From assembly GCA_002366595.1 (NCBI GenBank), contig DFBK01000013.1:1-14348 (forward strand): DNA of 14,348 bases, in the 5' to 3' direction. The notes below the pieces were generated by a model. That model ran no database searches. It was not told the origin of the DNA and worked only from the letters and a program-made list of their open reading frames with translations. The position numbers and the translations under genes were made by a program. This document shows positions 7,242 to 12,801 of this stretch, one piece after another; the first letter of the stretch is position 1, and each line of letters starts with the position of its first letter. Source of the stretch: Anaerolineales bacterium UBA3082. Lineage in GTDB: Bacteria > Chloroflexota > Anaerolineae > UBA7937.

Positions 7242-7490
7242 ACGATCTGTCCACTCTGGCGGGATAACGGTCGCGTCCGGCAGCGGCTACTTTGGGCCAT
7301 GCCCCCTATGGTTCACCGCTGCGGCTCCCAGGCGAGTTCGGCCTTATGGCGCTCCCTCCACGGCGCATCTGCTCCTTCGGATGCTGAGCATCCTCAGGAT
7401 GCGAACGCACAGGTTTCCACCACCCCGGCTCTCTGGGAGGGATAGCCTACTACTCCTGATCTTTGCCTTTACCTTAATGGGGAGGCTAGG

Positions 7491-7564
<74 letters not shown>

Positions 7565-7583
7565 AAAAGCCCCTTTGTTAGAT

Positions 7584-7612
7584 AGTATAGCGGAAGGGAG
7601 GGGGGTTGTCAA
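7584..7612 (-). promoter_or_regulatory. Strong promoter for tRNA-Ala(CGC), T-box, leuS and ridA
   Basis: Minus-strand TTGACA (7612-7607, perfect), 17-bp pyrimidine-rich spacer, TATACT (7589-7584). Transcription would start near 7577, a few bases before the tRNA. I find no comparable promoter between the tRNA and leuS. Confidence 0.8.
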
Positions 7613-7629
7613 GCGGGCGGAACGAGGGA

Positions 7630-7653
7630 GGCAGGGTTAAGACCCCGCCTTTT
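7630..7653. terminator. Hairpin after the DUF2283 gene
   Basis: GGCAGGG/CCCCGCC (7630-7636 with 7643-7649, one G-U pair on the minus strand) with a 6-base loop, starting 7 bases after the DUF2283 stop. The T run (TTTTCTTC) is on the plus strand, where no gene ends. On the minus strand, the direction of the upstream gene, it is followed by TCCCTCG, so termination there would be imperfect. Confidence 0.4.
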
Positions 7654-7656
7654 CTT

Positions 7657-7866
7657 CTACGCGGTCTCGCGCTCATAGACCACCGGCAGAAGGGATTCCC
7701 AATCCAGGTATTTAGAGGCCGAGAGTATCTCCATTCCAACCAGTCTTTTCTCGGCATCGAAATCCAGGGCGATATCCTCATCGATATGGCGGGTAATAAC
7801 CTCTCTTGAGCCTTCTACGAACTTTATGTATATGATATCGTATTTGGAGTCATAGGAGACTTTCAT
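7657..7866 (-). CDS. DUF2283 family small protein (putative antitoxin-like partner)
   Basis: The 69-residue product begins MKVSYDSKYDIIYIKF and contains DIALDFDAEKRLVGMEIL, the hallmark pattern of DUF2283: a short beta-strand start, then D-x-G/V-x-E-I-L. The start at 7866 overlaps the stop of the DUF4258 gene as ATGA and has GGGAGGA upstream with about 7-base spacing. An ATG at 7881 is in frame but lies inside the upstream coding region without a ribosome binding site. DUF2283 genes often sit next to DUF4258 genes, and the pair is commonly suggested to be a toxin-antitoxin-like module; that is an inference from context. No membrane segment or DNA-binding motif is seen. Confidence 0.85.
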   Translation of the reverse strand: MKVSYDSKYDIIYIKFVEGSREVITRHIDEDIALDFDAEKRLVGMEILSASKYLDWESLLPVVYERETA

Positions 7867-8132
7867 AGCGAGTCCTCCCATCGGCCGTAATAAACATAGA
7901 CCGTTAGCACGACCAATTCATCGCCTTCCTCGACATATATCACTCTAACCTTTTTCTGGGGATACCTTTGGCCTTGCCAGAAGCCATCGTAGGCAAGGAT
8001 CTTCTCCTTCGCTTTGCGCCCGCTCTTCGCTTCGCTGGGGGTACCTTCTTCTAAGGTTATTTTCACCTCATCCTCGGAGGCTCCCCTTTCCAGCATCCTT
8101 TCCCGAGCGTGGTCGATGATGTTGATGGGCAT
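7863..8132 (-). CDS. DUF4258 family small protein (RelE-like fold predicted, putative toxin)
   Basis: The 89-residue product carries IIDHARERMLERGASEDEV at about 5-23, the typical DUF4258 opening (H-A-x-x-R-M-x-x-R-G-I-S-x-x-x-V). A central GRKAKEKILAYDG segment and a beta-rich C-terminus KVRVIYVEEGDELVVLTVYVYYGRW follow. DUF4258 is related to RelE/ParE-like small folds and some members are annotated as toxins; I cannot show activity here. It is transcribed with DUF2283 through a 4-base overlap. It follows a perfect consensus promoter with about a 100-nt leader. The ribosome binding site is weak (GAGGG, 9-10 bases before the ATG), so the toxin-like partner may be translated less efficiently than its companion. 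Confidence 0.85.
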   Translation of the reverse strand: MPINIIDHARERMLERGASEDEVKITLEEGTPSEAKSGRKAKEKILAYDGFWQGQRYPQKKVRVIYVEEGDELVVLTVYVYYGRWEDSL

Positions 8133-8241
8133 TATTGGAGCCCTCGGCTTTGGATAGCGCTTGTTCTTCGTCTATAGCATAACACGAGGAGAGGCGAAAA
8201 GCAAGAGCCTGAGCGAAACAGGGGTACGAACAGGCGTTCTA

Positions 8242-8270
8242 ATTATAGCAGGGAAGGGGAGGTTTGTCAA
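8242..8270 (-). promoter_or_regulatory. Consensus promoter for the DUF4258/DUF2283 pair
   Basis: Minus-strand TTGACA (8270-8265), 17-bp spacer and TATAAT (8247-8242): both boxes are perfect. Transcription would start near 8235, about 100 bases before the DUF4258 ATG. A weaker second possibility is TTGCTT (8204-8199), 17 bp, TATGCT (8181-8176). Confidence 0.8.
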
Positions 8271-8299
8271 AAGGAGTAGGACCTTGCAATCCCACTCCT
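8269..8299 (-). terminator. Putative terminator after the HNH gene
   Basis: The minus strand has AGGAGT/ACTCCT (8299-8294 with 8277-8272) around a 16-base loop, followed by TTTT that continues into the -35 box of the next promoter. It lies about 60 bases after the HNH stop codon. The stem is short, so confidence is moderate. The packing of terminator T run and -35 box repeats the arrangement after clpC. Confidence 0.4.
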
Positions 8300-8356
8300 C
8301 TTGATGCTCAGTGTCCACTAGACGCCCTCACACTCTATCGTTGGGAACATCCACTA

Positions 8357-8593
8357 TTAAAGTGTCTTGCTGTGGCAGTCCCAGCAGAGTATCTCGCAAT
8401 TTGCTAGGCCATCACCGCCTGTAGCACTCTTGTGGTGTGCTTCCCAGGCTCCTCGACCAGACCTACCCCTGTTTGCCCAGACCAACTTCTTGTTGCATCG
8501 GACATAGGGATGGTTGTGGGTGCGTCTCCTGCATTCGCACCAACCGCCTGCTCTCCGCCAAGCGCGTCGAACCGTGTCGTCGGAGAATGCCAT
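8357..8593 (-). CDS. Small HNH endonuclease domain protein
   Basis: The 78-residue product contains WCECRRR at 18-24 (C19, C21), C33, AHHK at 52-55, and NCEILCWDCHSKT at 65-77 (C66, C70, C73, H74). This is the beta-beta-alpha-metal HNH pattern: a His-His general base pair, Asn, then the final His, with extra cysteines that probably bind structural zinc. The product is little more than the bare domain, as in many phage-related or mobile HNH genes. The ATG at 8593 has GGAGGTGA upstream with about 8-base spacing. It lies 41 bases downstream of the 36-residue basic microprotein and is probably co-transcribed with it. Substrate and role are unknown: nickase, restriction partner and packaging nuclease are all possible. 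Confidence 0.85.
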   Translation of the reverse strand: MAFSDDTVRRAWRRAGGWCECRRRTHNHPYVRCNKKLVWANRGRSGRGAWEAHHKSATGGDGLANCEILCWDCHSKTL

Positions 8594-8634
8594 TGTCCTC
8601 TCACCTCCATTCCATATGGGATTTGAAATCAGAA

Positions 8635-8745
8635 CTAGTTGGGCGTTGATCGCCTATGCCGTTTGACCTTGGTCTTTTTGCCATTGGTCTTCCTCTTGTA
8701 CGGCTTCACAGGGACGATCTTCTTGCCCTTGCGCGTCTTGGCCAT
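8635..8745 (-). CDS. 36-residue highly basic microprotein
   Basis: An excellent ribosome binding site (AGGAGGTGA, about 6 bases before the ATG at 8745) precedes a 36-codon ORF. The first 20 residues are MAKTRKGKKIVPVKPYKRKT and the sequence ends HRRSTPN. Sixteen of 36 residues are Lys or Arg. The arrangement V-x-P-Y-K-R ... V-K-x-H-x-R-S-T-P resembles, from memory, the short motif Y-x-R-x-x-G-x-x-V-x-x-H-x-R-[ST]-x-P found in many small or tail regions of other proteins. Here it is almost the whole protein. Nucleic acid binding is likely from the charge alone. It is followed 41 bases later by the HNH gene. Gene callers would easily miss it because of its length. Confidence 0.7.
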   Translation of the reverse strand: MAKTRKGKKIVPVKPYKRKTNGKKTKVKRHRRSTPN

Positions 8746-8770
8746 GCTCTTTCACCTCCTTTCCGTTAGT

Positions 8771-8779
8771 ATTATCCCA
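8771..8779 (-). promoter_or_regulatory. Possible extended -10 promoter for the microprotein and HNH genes
   Basis: Minus-strand TGGGATAAT (TG, one base, GATAAT) about 26 bases before the microprotein ATG. No -35 box is convincing, so this is a weak call. Confidence 0.35.
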
Positions 8780-8854
8780 GGAGGATATGCACCCCTGCAC
8801 CAGCCGCTAGGCAACTCCGGCGGGCCTTGACGAAATGTGATATAATAGAAGTAG

Positions 8855-8885
8855 CCTAGGATGGAGCGAACGCACATATCCTGGG
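8855..8885 (-). terminator. Hairpin following the tRNA-Pro-like gene
   Basis: CCTAGGAT (8855-8862) pairs with ATCCTGGG (8878-8885), with one G-U possibility, and a GCGTTCGC element lies in the loop. It starts 5 bases after the tRNA 3' end on the minus strand. It is followed by CTACTTCTATT, not a clean T run, so it may be a weak terminator or a processing signal. Confidence 0.35.
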
Positions 8886-8889
8886 CAGG

Positions 8890-8964
8890 TGCGCCCGACC
8901 AGAGTCGAACTGGTAAACCCCCGACCCCAAATCGGGGAGGCAGGCCAATTGCCGTCACGGGCGC
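8890..8964 (-). tRNA. tRNA-Pro-like gene (anticodon TGG) with an atypical D arm
   Basis: The minus strand folds as a 75-nt tRNA. Acceptor GCGCCCG/CGGGCGC is perfect, anticodon stem CCCGA/TCGGG has loop TTTGGGG (anticodon TGG, codon CCA), and T arm ACCAG/CTGGT has loop TTCGACT. The discriminator is A73 and CCA is not encoded. Oddities: one extra base before the D stem, a D stem reduced to three pairs with a C-U mismatch at 10-25, and G1-C72 where bacterial tRNA-Pro normally has C1-G72. It could be a real but divergent tRNA-Pro, a mobile-element-borne copy, or a decaying pseudo-tRNA. It lies between the HARE-HTH gene and the microprotein. Confidence 0.7.
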
Positions 8965-8974
8965 GCATGGAACT

Positions 8975-9008
8975 GAGAGCTAGGGAGACTGACCTCTCCC
9001 TAGCTCTC
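8975..9008. repeat. 14-bp perfect inverted repeat spanning the HARE-HTH stop codon
   Basis: GAGAGCTAGGGAGA (8975-8988), 6-base loop, then its exact reverse complement (8995-9008). The stop codon of the HARE-HTH gene (TAG, 9002-9000) is inside the stem. Neither strand has a following T run, so it is not a standard terminator. It could block ribosomes or exonucleases, or be a processing site before the tRNA-Pro-like gene. Confidence 0.75.
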
Positions 9009-9527
9009 GTCTATCAATCTCGGTTGTGTTCCTACGATGGCATAGGTATTCGGTGCAACCCTTTCGAACCTCTCATCGCGCAGAAGGGCCGTTGTGACCG
9101 ACAAGGTTGGCCGTTGCGCAGACGAGCGCAATCCGCGCCTGCTAAGGGCCTCCCAAATGAGTCTTACATGCATGGCTTCTCCTGTTTCCTTAAGAAGCTC
9201 ATAGGAAGCATCAGCGATTGTCATACCTGCGAAGCGAGCACTCTCGGCCCCCATTTCGAATTCACGCAACTCCGCTCTTTCTAGATCTGCCAGTCGAGCA
9301 TCAATTCTATCAACCCTGCTGCGATACATCTCGATTTCCAATTCGAATCGCGCAAGTGTCCTGCGAAGCACATCAATAGCGTCCTTCATGCTGGTGATAT
9401 CTATCTCTCGTGTGGCGATTCGCTCGATATAGCTCATGCGCCGATCCTCAAGCGACCGACGTTCCTCGCGCCCATTATGAATCCTACTCGCTATTGTAAG
9501 TCTTCGTCTGCCTGGTTCCTCGGCCAT
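9000..9527 (-). CDS. Coiled-coil protein with C-terminal HARE-HTH domain
   Basis: The 175-residue product starts with a charged segment and a long predicted coiled coil (about 25-95, rich in R, E, L and I, including LRRTLARFELEIEM). A winged-helix HARE-HTH domain follows at about 101-165: TIADASYELLKETGEAMHV, then IWEALSRRGL, and RFERVAPNTYAI at the end. HARE-HTH domains are found in restriction systems, RNA polymerase delta subunits and chromatin proteins, where they are thought to bind DNA or sense modified bases. The specific role here is unknown. The ATG at 9527 is chosen because AAAGGAG (9542-9536) sits 8 bases upstream; a GTG at 9545 precedes that ribosome binding site. It is divergent from the large membrane protein gene. 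Confidence 0.8.
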   Translation of the reverse strand: MAEEPGRRRLTIASRIHNGREERRSLEDRRMSYIERIATREIDITSMKDAIDVLRRTLARFELEIEMYRSRVDRIDARLADLERAELREFEMGAESARFAGMTIADASYELLKETGEAMHVRLIWEALSRRGLRSSAQRPTLSVTTALLRDERFERVAPNTYAIVGTQPRLIDES

Positions 9528-9535
9528 GTCTATGT

Positions 9536-9542
9536 CTCCTTT
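9536..9542 (-). promoter_or_regulatory. Ribosome binding site deciding the HARE-HTH gene start
   Basis: AAAGGAG lies 8 bases before the ATG at 9527 and within the N-terminal extension implied by the GTG at 9545. Confidence 0.7.
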
Positions 9543-9550
9543 CACTATGC

Positions 9551-9579
9551 ATTATACCACATTATGGCAAAAATTGCAA
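9551..9579 (-). promoter_or_regulatory. Promoter of the HARE-HTH gene
   Basis: Minus-strand TTGCAA (9579-9574), 17-bp spacer, perfect TATAAT (9556-9551). Transcription would begin near 9544, just upstream of the ribosome binding site, giving a very short leader. Confidence 0.7.
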
Positions 9580-9689
9580 GCGGAGAATCTTAGAAATCTA
9601 CGCAGAATTGGTTGGCATGAGAAACTTTGAGGTTCGGCGATTGAGCCTGAAGTTGATGCCTGGGGGAGTTTCGGAACTGGCTATTTGCC

Positions 9690-9718
9690 TTGGCTTAGCC
9701 AGGCTCTTCGTGTAGAAT
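9690..9718 (+). promoter_or_regulatory. Possible promoter of the DUF2723 gene (implies a leaderless mRNA)
   Basis: TTGGCT (9690-9695), 17-bp spacer, TAGAAT (9713-9718). The -10 box overlaps the first ATG (9717). The predicted start of transcription falls at about 9725-9726, exactly on the next in-frame ATG (9726). The -35 match is only moderate. Confidence 0.4.
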
Positions 9719-12485
9719 GTCAACCATGAACAAGGCTGCTTCGATGGCAGAACGAGTCAAGCGTTTTATGGTAGTCAGGGCCGATCCACTGCTCGCCAGT
9801 GGGGTGGGGCTGACTGCCTTTCTCCTCTATCTTCGCACGATGGCCCCCTCGGTGGCTTGTATCTTCTGCGATAGCCTGGAGTTTCAACTGGTCACCTATA
9901 GGCTGGGCATCGCCCACCCCACCGGCTACCCTCTCTATACGCTTCTGGGCAAACTCTTCACCTTTATACCTTTGGGGGATATAGCCTATCGTGTGAACCT
10001 CATGTCTGCCCTTTTTGCGGCCCTCACGGTGGCTTTGCTCTACCTGACGATGAGGTTGGCGCTTGAGTTTCGGCTGGCTGCCCTTGTCGGGGCGCTGGTC
10101 TTGGCCCTCTCCCCGGTCTTTTGGTCCCAAGCGATCATCGCCGAGGTCTATACCCTTAATAGCATGTTCGTGGCCCTCACTTTGTTCTTGCTTCTTCGTT
10201 GGAAGGACGCGGTAGAGGAGAGCAAGGAAGCCGATCTTCGTCCCGTGGCTTTGGTCTACGGTTTCAGCCTGACCCATCACCGCACCATGCTGCTCTTGGC
10301 CCCGGCCATGGCCGTTTTCATCCTGTGGGTAGATAGGGGGCTCCTTAAGAGGGAGTGGGCCAGGCTGGCCCCGCTTTTTCTGGCCCCGCTTCTCCTCTAT
10401 CTCTATATCCCCATACGTGGCGTTTACACCTCTTCGCTTGACGGTACCTATGTGAACACGCTCTCTGGCTTCATCAAGCAGGTTACCGCTGGTGGTTATG
10501 GGGTGTTTTTGACCGGTGAGAGCCGAGGCCTGGCTTTCTACTTCACCCTCTTCCGCCAACAGTTCACCTTGGTAGGTTTAGCCCTGGGACTATGGGGTCT
10601 ATTTTGGTTTTTCCGCCGGCCCAAGGTCCTGCTCCTCCTGGGCCTGGCGGGAGTGGCCAATTTCGTTTTCCTTCTTGGCTATCGGGTGTCGGACATCGAG
10701 GTTTTCTTCATACCCCTATTTTTGCTTTGGGCCTGCTTCCTCGGTGGGGGCTTGGCCCTTCTATGGCAAGGGGTGGTGGCCCTCTGGGAGCGGTTTTCGT
10801 CTTTGAAGAGGATCCGTAGATCCGGTTATGCAGCCTTTCTTATCTTGAGCGGGCTCTTGCCCCTCTATCTTGGGGCTGGGAACTACGAGGTCGTTAATCT
10901 GAGCAAGGAGTGGGGAGCCCATGATTATGGTGTCGACATCTTATCTTTGCCCCTGGAGGAGGATGCGGTCGTCGTGGGCATCCTGGGGGAGACGACGCTT
11001 TTGCGTTACTTCCAAGAGACAGAAGGGTTGCGGCCGGAGATAATGACCGTAGCGGCGGATAAGGAATCTTTGCGGCTGGAGGTGGTGGAGCAGCAACTGG
11101 CTGCCGGCCATCCCATCTATCTTACCCGCCCCCTCCCTGGGGCGGAAGAGAGGTGGCACCTTTCGTCCTTGGGCCCCTTGATTCGGGTGCGGGAGAGGCC
11201 GGCGAAGATAGGGGTTAGCCCTCAAACAGATAGTGACATCTCTTTCGGGGATGGTCTCCTTCTTCTGGGGTACGACTCTATAATTCAGGAATCTCATTCC
11301 CGTATGAGGGTGCGGGTTAACCTCTATTGGCAGGCCCTGGCGGAAACGGAGGAGTTTCGGGTTTCCTTGCGCTTGGTGGATTCTGCGGGACATCTGGCGG
11401 GCCAGGTTGATTCTGCCCCCGTTCATGATGCCTATCCCACTAGCGCTTGGCGGCCAGGGGAAACGATCGTCGATTCTTATGACCTGCCCGTGCTGGTGGG
11501 GGTGCCCCCGGGAGAATACTCCTTAGGGGTGGTGTTATACCGCCCCCAGACCTGGGAGGAAGTAGGGAGGGCCCAACTGGGCAAGGTCGTTTTGCCCAAG
11601 TCGTTCGACTTACCGGATGTGGCTTCCTTAGGGGTGGAGAAAGTGACCAGGGCCAACTTCGGGAACCGGCTCCGGTTAGTGGGTTACAGCCTGGTGGGAG
11701 ACGAGTTTAGGCCAGGGGATACCGTTCCGCTCACTTTCCTCTGGCAGGGCCTGGGCGACCTTGGAGAGTGCTCCCTTTCCCTTTGGTTCCAAGACGAGTC
11801 AGGGGGCAGGTGGGGAGAAAGAGCCCTTCTCTTGGGCGGGGAGTACCCTAGCCCCATTTGGGAGCGAGGCCAACTGGTACGCGATTGGCAGACTCTGCTC
11901 CTCCCTGCTGATTTGCCCGATGGTCGCTACCGGTTGCGCATGCAGGTGCTGGAGGGAGAAAAGCCCCTTTCCAGGCTCTATGGGCTCTTCCCTTTAGGCT
12001 CTACCCTCGATCTGGGCACCATAGAGGTGGAAGGGCGAGAGAGATCTTTCACCCTGCCTCCTACCGAGCACCCTTTGGATTTCCGATGGGGGGAGGTAGT
12101 GAGGCTTCTGGGCTACGACTTAGAGCCTACGGAGGTGGAATCGGGTGGCTCATTACATCTCACCTTATATTGGCAGGCCCTGTCCACGATGGAGACCTCT
12201 TATACCGTTTTCATCCATCTCCTGGACGAGGAGGGGGGTCTTCGGGGGCAGCAGGATAGCGTTCCTGGGCAGGGAACTCTTCCTACTACCGGCTGGATGA
12301 TTGGTGAAGTGATTACTGACTGCTACGATATCTCCATCGCCTCCGATGCGCCACCAGGAGGGTATAGACTGCTTGCGGGGATGTACGAGCCGGTGAGCGG
12401 GAAGCGGTTGTCGGTCTATGATGGAGCCGGGAACGGAGTGGGCGATAGCGTATCCCTCGAAGGGGTAGAGGTGGCAAACCGTTGA
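9717..12485 (+). CDS. DUF2723 family GT-C-like membrane protein with three C-terminal beta modules
   Basis: The 922-residue protein has an N-terminal membrane half (about 25-388, roughly nine or ten hydrophobic segments). It carries the DUF2723 signature: TMAPSVACIFCDSLEFQ (D52 and E55 at the predicted active-site loop), then LGIAHPTGYPLYTLLGKLF and RVNLMSALFAA. Family proteins are predicted polyprenyl-phosphate-sugar glycosyltransferases of the cell surface. After a linker (about 390-500), three related modules each start GY[DS] and contain L-Y-W-Q-A-L or a variant: at 518-541, 656-679 and 799-822. They are spaced 138 and 143 residues apart and probably form extracytoplasmic beta-sandwiches. 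No ribosome binding site precedes either ATG 9717 or ATG 9726, and the promoter position favours 9726. The gene stands alone, divergent from the HARE-HTH gene. The sugar and acceptor cannot be told from sequence. Confidence 0.85.
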   Translation: MSTMNKAASMAERVKRFMVVRADPLLASGVGLTAFLLYLRTMAPSVACIFCDSLEFQLVTYRLGIAHPTGYPLYTLLGKLFTFIPLGDIAYRVNLMSALFAALTVALLYLTMRLALEFRLAALVGALVLALSPVFWSQAIIAEVYTLNSMFVALTLFLLLRWKDAVEESKEADLRPVALVYGFSLTHHRTMLLLAPAMAVFILWVDRGLLKREWARLAPLFLAPLLLYLYIPIRGVYTSSLDGTYVNTLSGFIKQVTAGGYGVFLTGESRGLAFYFTLFRQQFTLVGLALGLWGLFWFFRRPKVLLLLGLAGVANFVFLLGYRVSDIEVFFIPLFLLWACFLGGGLALLWQGVVALWERFSSLKRIRRSGYAAFLILSGLLPLYLGAGNYEVVNLSKEWGAHDYGVDILSLPLEEDAVVVGILGETTLLRYFQETEGLRPEIMTVAADKESLRLEVVEQQLAAGHPIYLTRPLPGAEERWHLSSLGPLIRVRERPAKIGVSPQTDSDISFGDGLLLLGYDSIIQESHSRMRVRVNLYWQALAETEEFRVSLRLVDSAGHLAGQVDSAPVHDAYPTSAWRPGETIVDSYDLPVLVGVPPGEYSLGVVLYRPQTWEEVGRAQLGKVVLPKSFDLPDVASLGVEKVTRANFGNRLRLVGYSLVGDEFRPGDTVPLTFLWQGLGDLGECSLSLWFQDESGGRWGERALLLGGEYPSPIWERGQLVRDWQTLLLPADLPDGRYRLRMQVLEGEKPLSRLYGLFPLGSTLDLGTIEVEGRERSFTLPPTEHPLDFRWGEVVRLLGYDLEPTEVESGGSLHLTLYWQALSTMETSYTVFIHLLDEEGGLRGQQDSVPGQGTLPTTGWMIGEVITDCYDISIASDAPPGGYRLLAGMYEPVSGKRLSVYDGAGNGVGDSVSLEGVEVANR

Positions 12486-12519
12486 TTTTTGCAGGTTAAG
12501 ATGCTACTATCACCTTATT

Positions 12520-12543
12520 AGTCCCGTAGGACTCCCCGTTTTT
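12520..12543 (+). terminator. Weak terminator after the DUF2723 gene
   Basis: AGTCC, loop CGTA, GGACT (12520-12533), then five bases and TTTTT (12539-12543), 34 bases after the stop codon. The stem is only 5 bp. Confidence 0.4.
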
Positions 12544-12668
12544 GGGTACTTCGTAGAACGCCCCTTGTCCGGTCCTCGTTGTTCGCTAGCGTTACCGACA
12601 CCACTAGATCTCGCCGTTCTAGAGCCACCCCACCGAAGAGGAGCGCCGTTGCGGCCAGGAGTAACCAC

Positions 12669-12779
12669 CTATCTAGTGGAACAGTTCGACCCCTTGGGGA
12701 AATGGCGCCATAAGGCGATGGGGACCCGATCCACAGACTCCCTTTTAAGGACAGCCCGAATCCGCTCCTCCTTAGTCAT
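12669..12779 (-). pseudogene. 5' remnant of a URO-D family gene (uroporphyrinogen decarboxylase/corrinoid methyltransferase type)
   Basis: Starting at ATG 12779, 23 bases after the NifU-like stop codon, the minus strand encodes MTKEERIRAVLKRESVDRVP and then IALWRHFP. This is a clear match to the N-terminus of URO-D superfamily proteins, which normally run to about 330-400 residues. Homology ends at about 12699 and a TAG follows at 12671-12669. The sequence beyond shows no URO-D features in any frame I checked, so this looks like a truncated remnant left by a deletion or rearrangement. A sequencing indel alone would not explain the missing bulk, because the DUF2723 gene ends 180 bases further on. 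It could still be translated as a short peptide. Confidence 0.65.
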
Positions 12780-12801
12780 CACCACTTGCTCTTTCCCGCC
12801 T

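Larger units (their letters stand above)
7114..7459 (-). promoter_or_regulatory. T-box riboswitch of leuS, specifier CUC (Leu), interrupted by a tRNA-Ala gene
   Basis: T-box leaders sense uncharged tRNA. On the minus strand the base of stem I is TCAGG (7459-7455) pairing with CCTGG (7332-7328). The AGTAGTA bulge (7454-7448) faces the specifier loop GAACTCG (7339-7333), whose CTC codon (7336-7334) means leucine, in agreement with the downstream gene. The distal part carries the AGAGAG and GGTGGTGGAAACC elements typical of stem I. A GCAGCGG/CCGCTGC stem and the conserved CCGTTATC segment (about 7271-7264) follow. The antiterminator T-box AGGGTGGTACCGCGG is at 7158-7144. Between CCAGAGTGGACAG and CTGTCAAGCAGGG, where a short hairpin normally sits, there is a complete tRNA-Ala (7241-7169). 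The clamp is GACAG (7251-7247) with CTGTC (7167-7163). Confidence 0.9.

Noticed and set aside
6995..7300. A 101-residue minus-strand frame ending in MESDLKKTLTEEVIQNG
   Set aside because: Its first part reads through the T-box and tRNA-Ala. Only the last 17 codons have their own ribosome binding site, and these are listed separately.
8830..8846. Plus-strand promoter with TTGACG and TATAAT
   Set aside because: The two boxes are only 8 bases apart. An extended -10 (TGATATAAT) exists, but no plus-strand gene follows; it would run antisense to the tRNA-Pro-like gene.
8889..9284. A 131-residue plus-strand reading frame (MRPTRVELVNP...)
   Set aside because: It is the antisense of the tRNA-Pro-like gene and of the HARE-HTH gene.
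9720..10559. A 279-residue minus-strand frame opposite the DUF2723 gene
   Set aside because: Its highly charged, low-complexity composition is what the antisense of a membrane protein gives. The plus-strand frame has clear family motifs.
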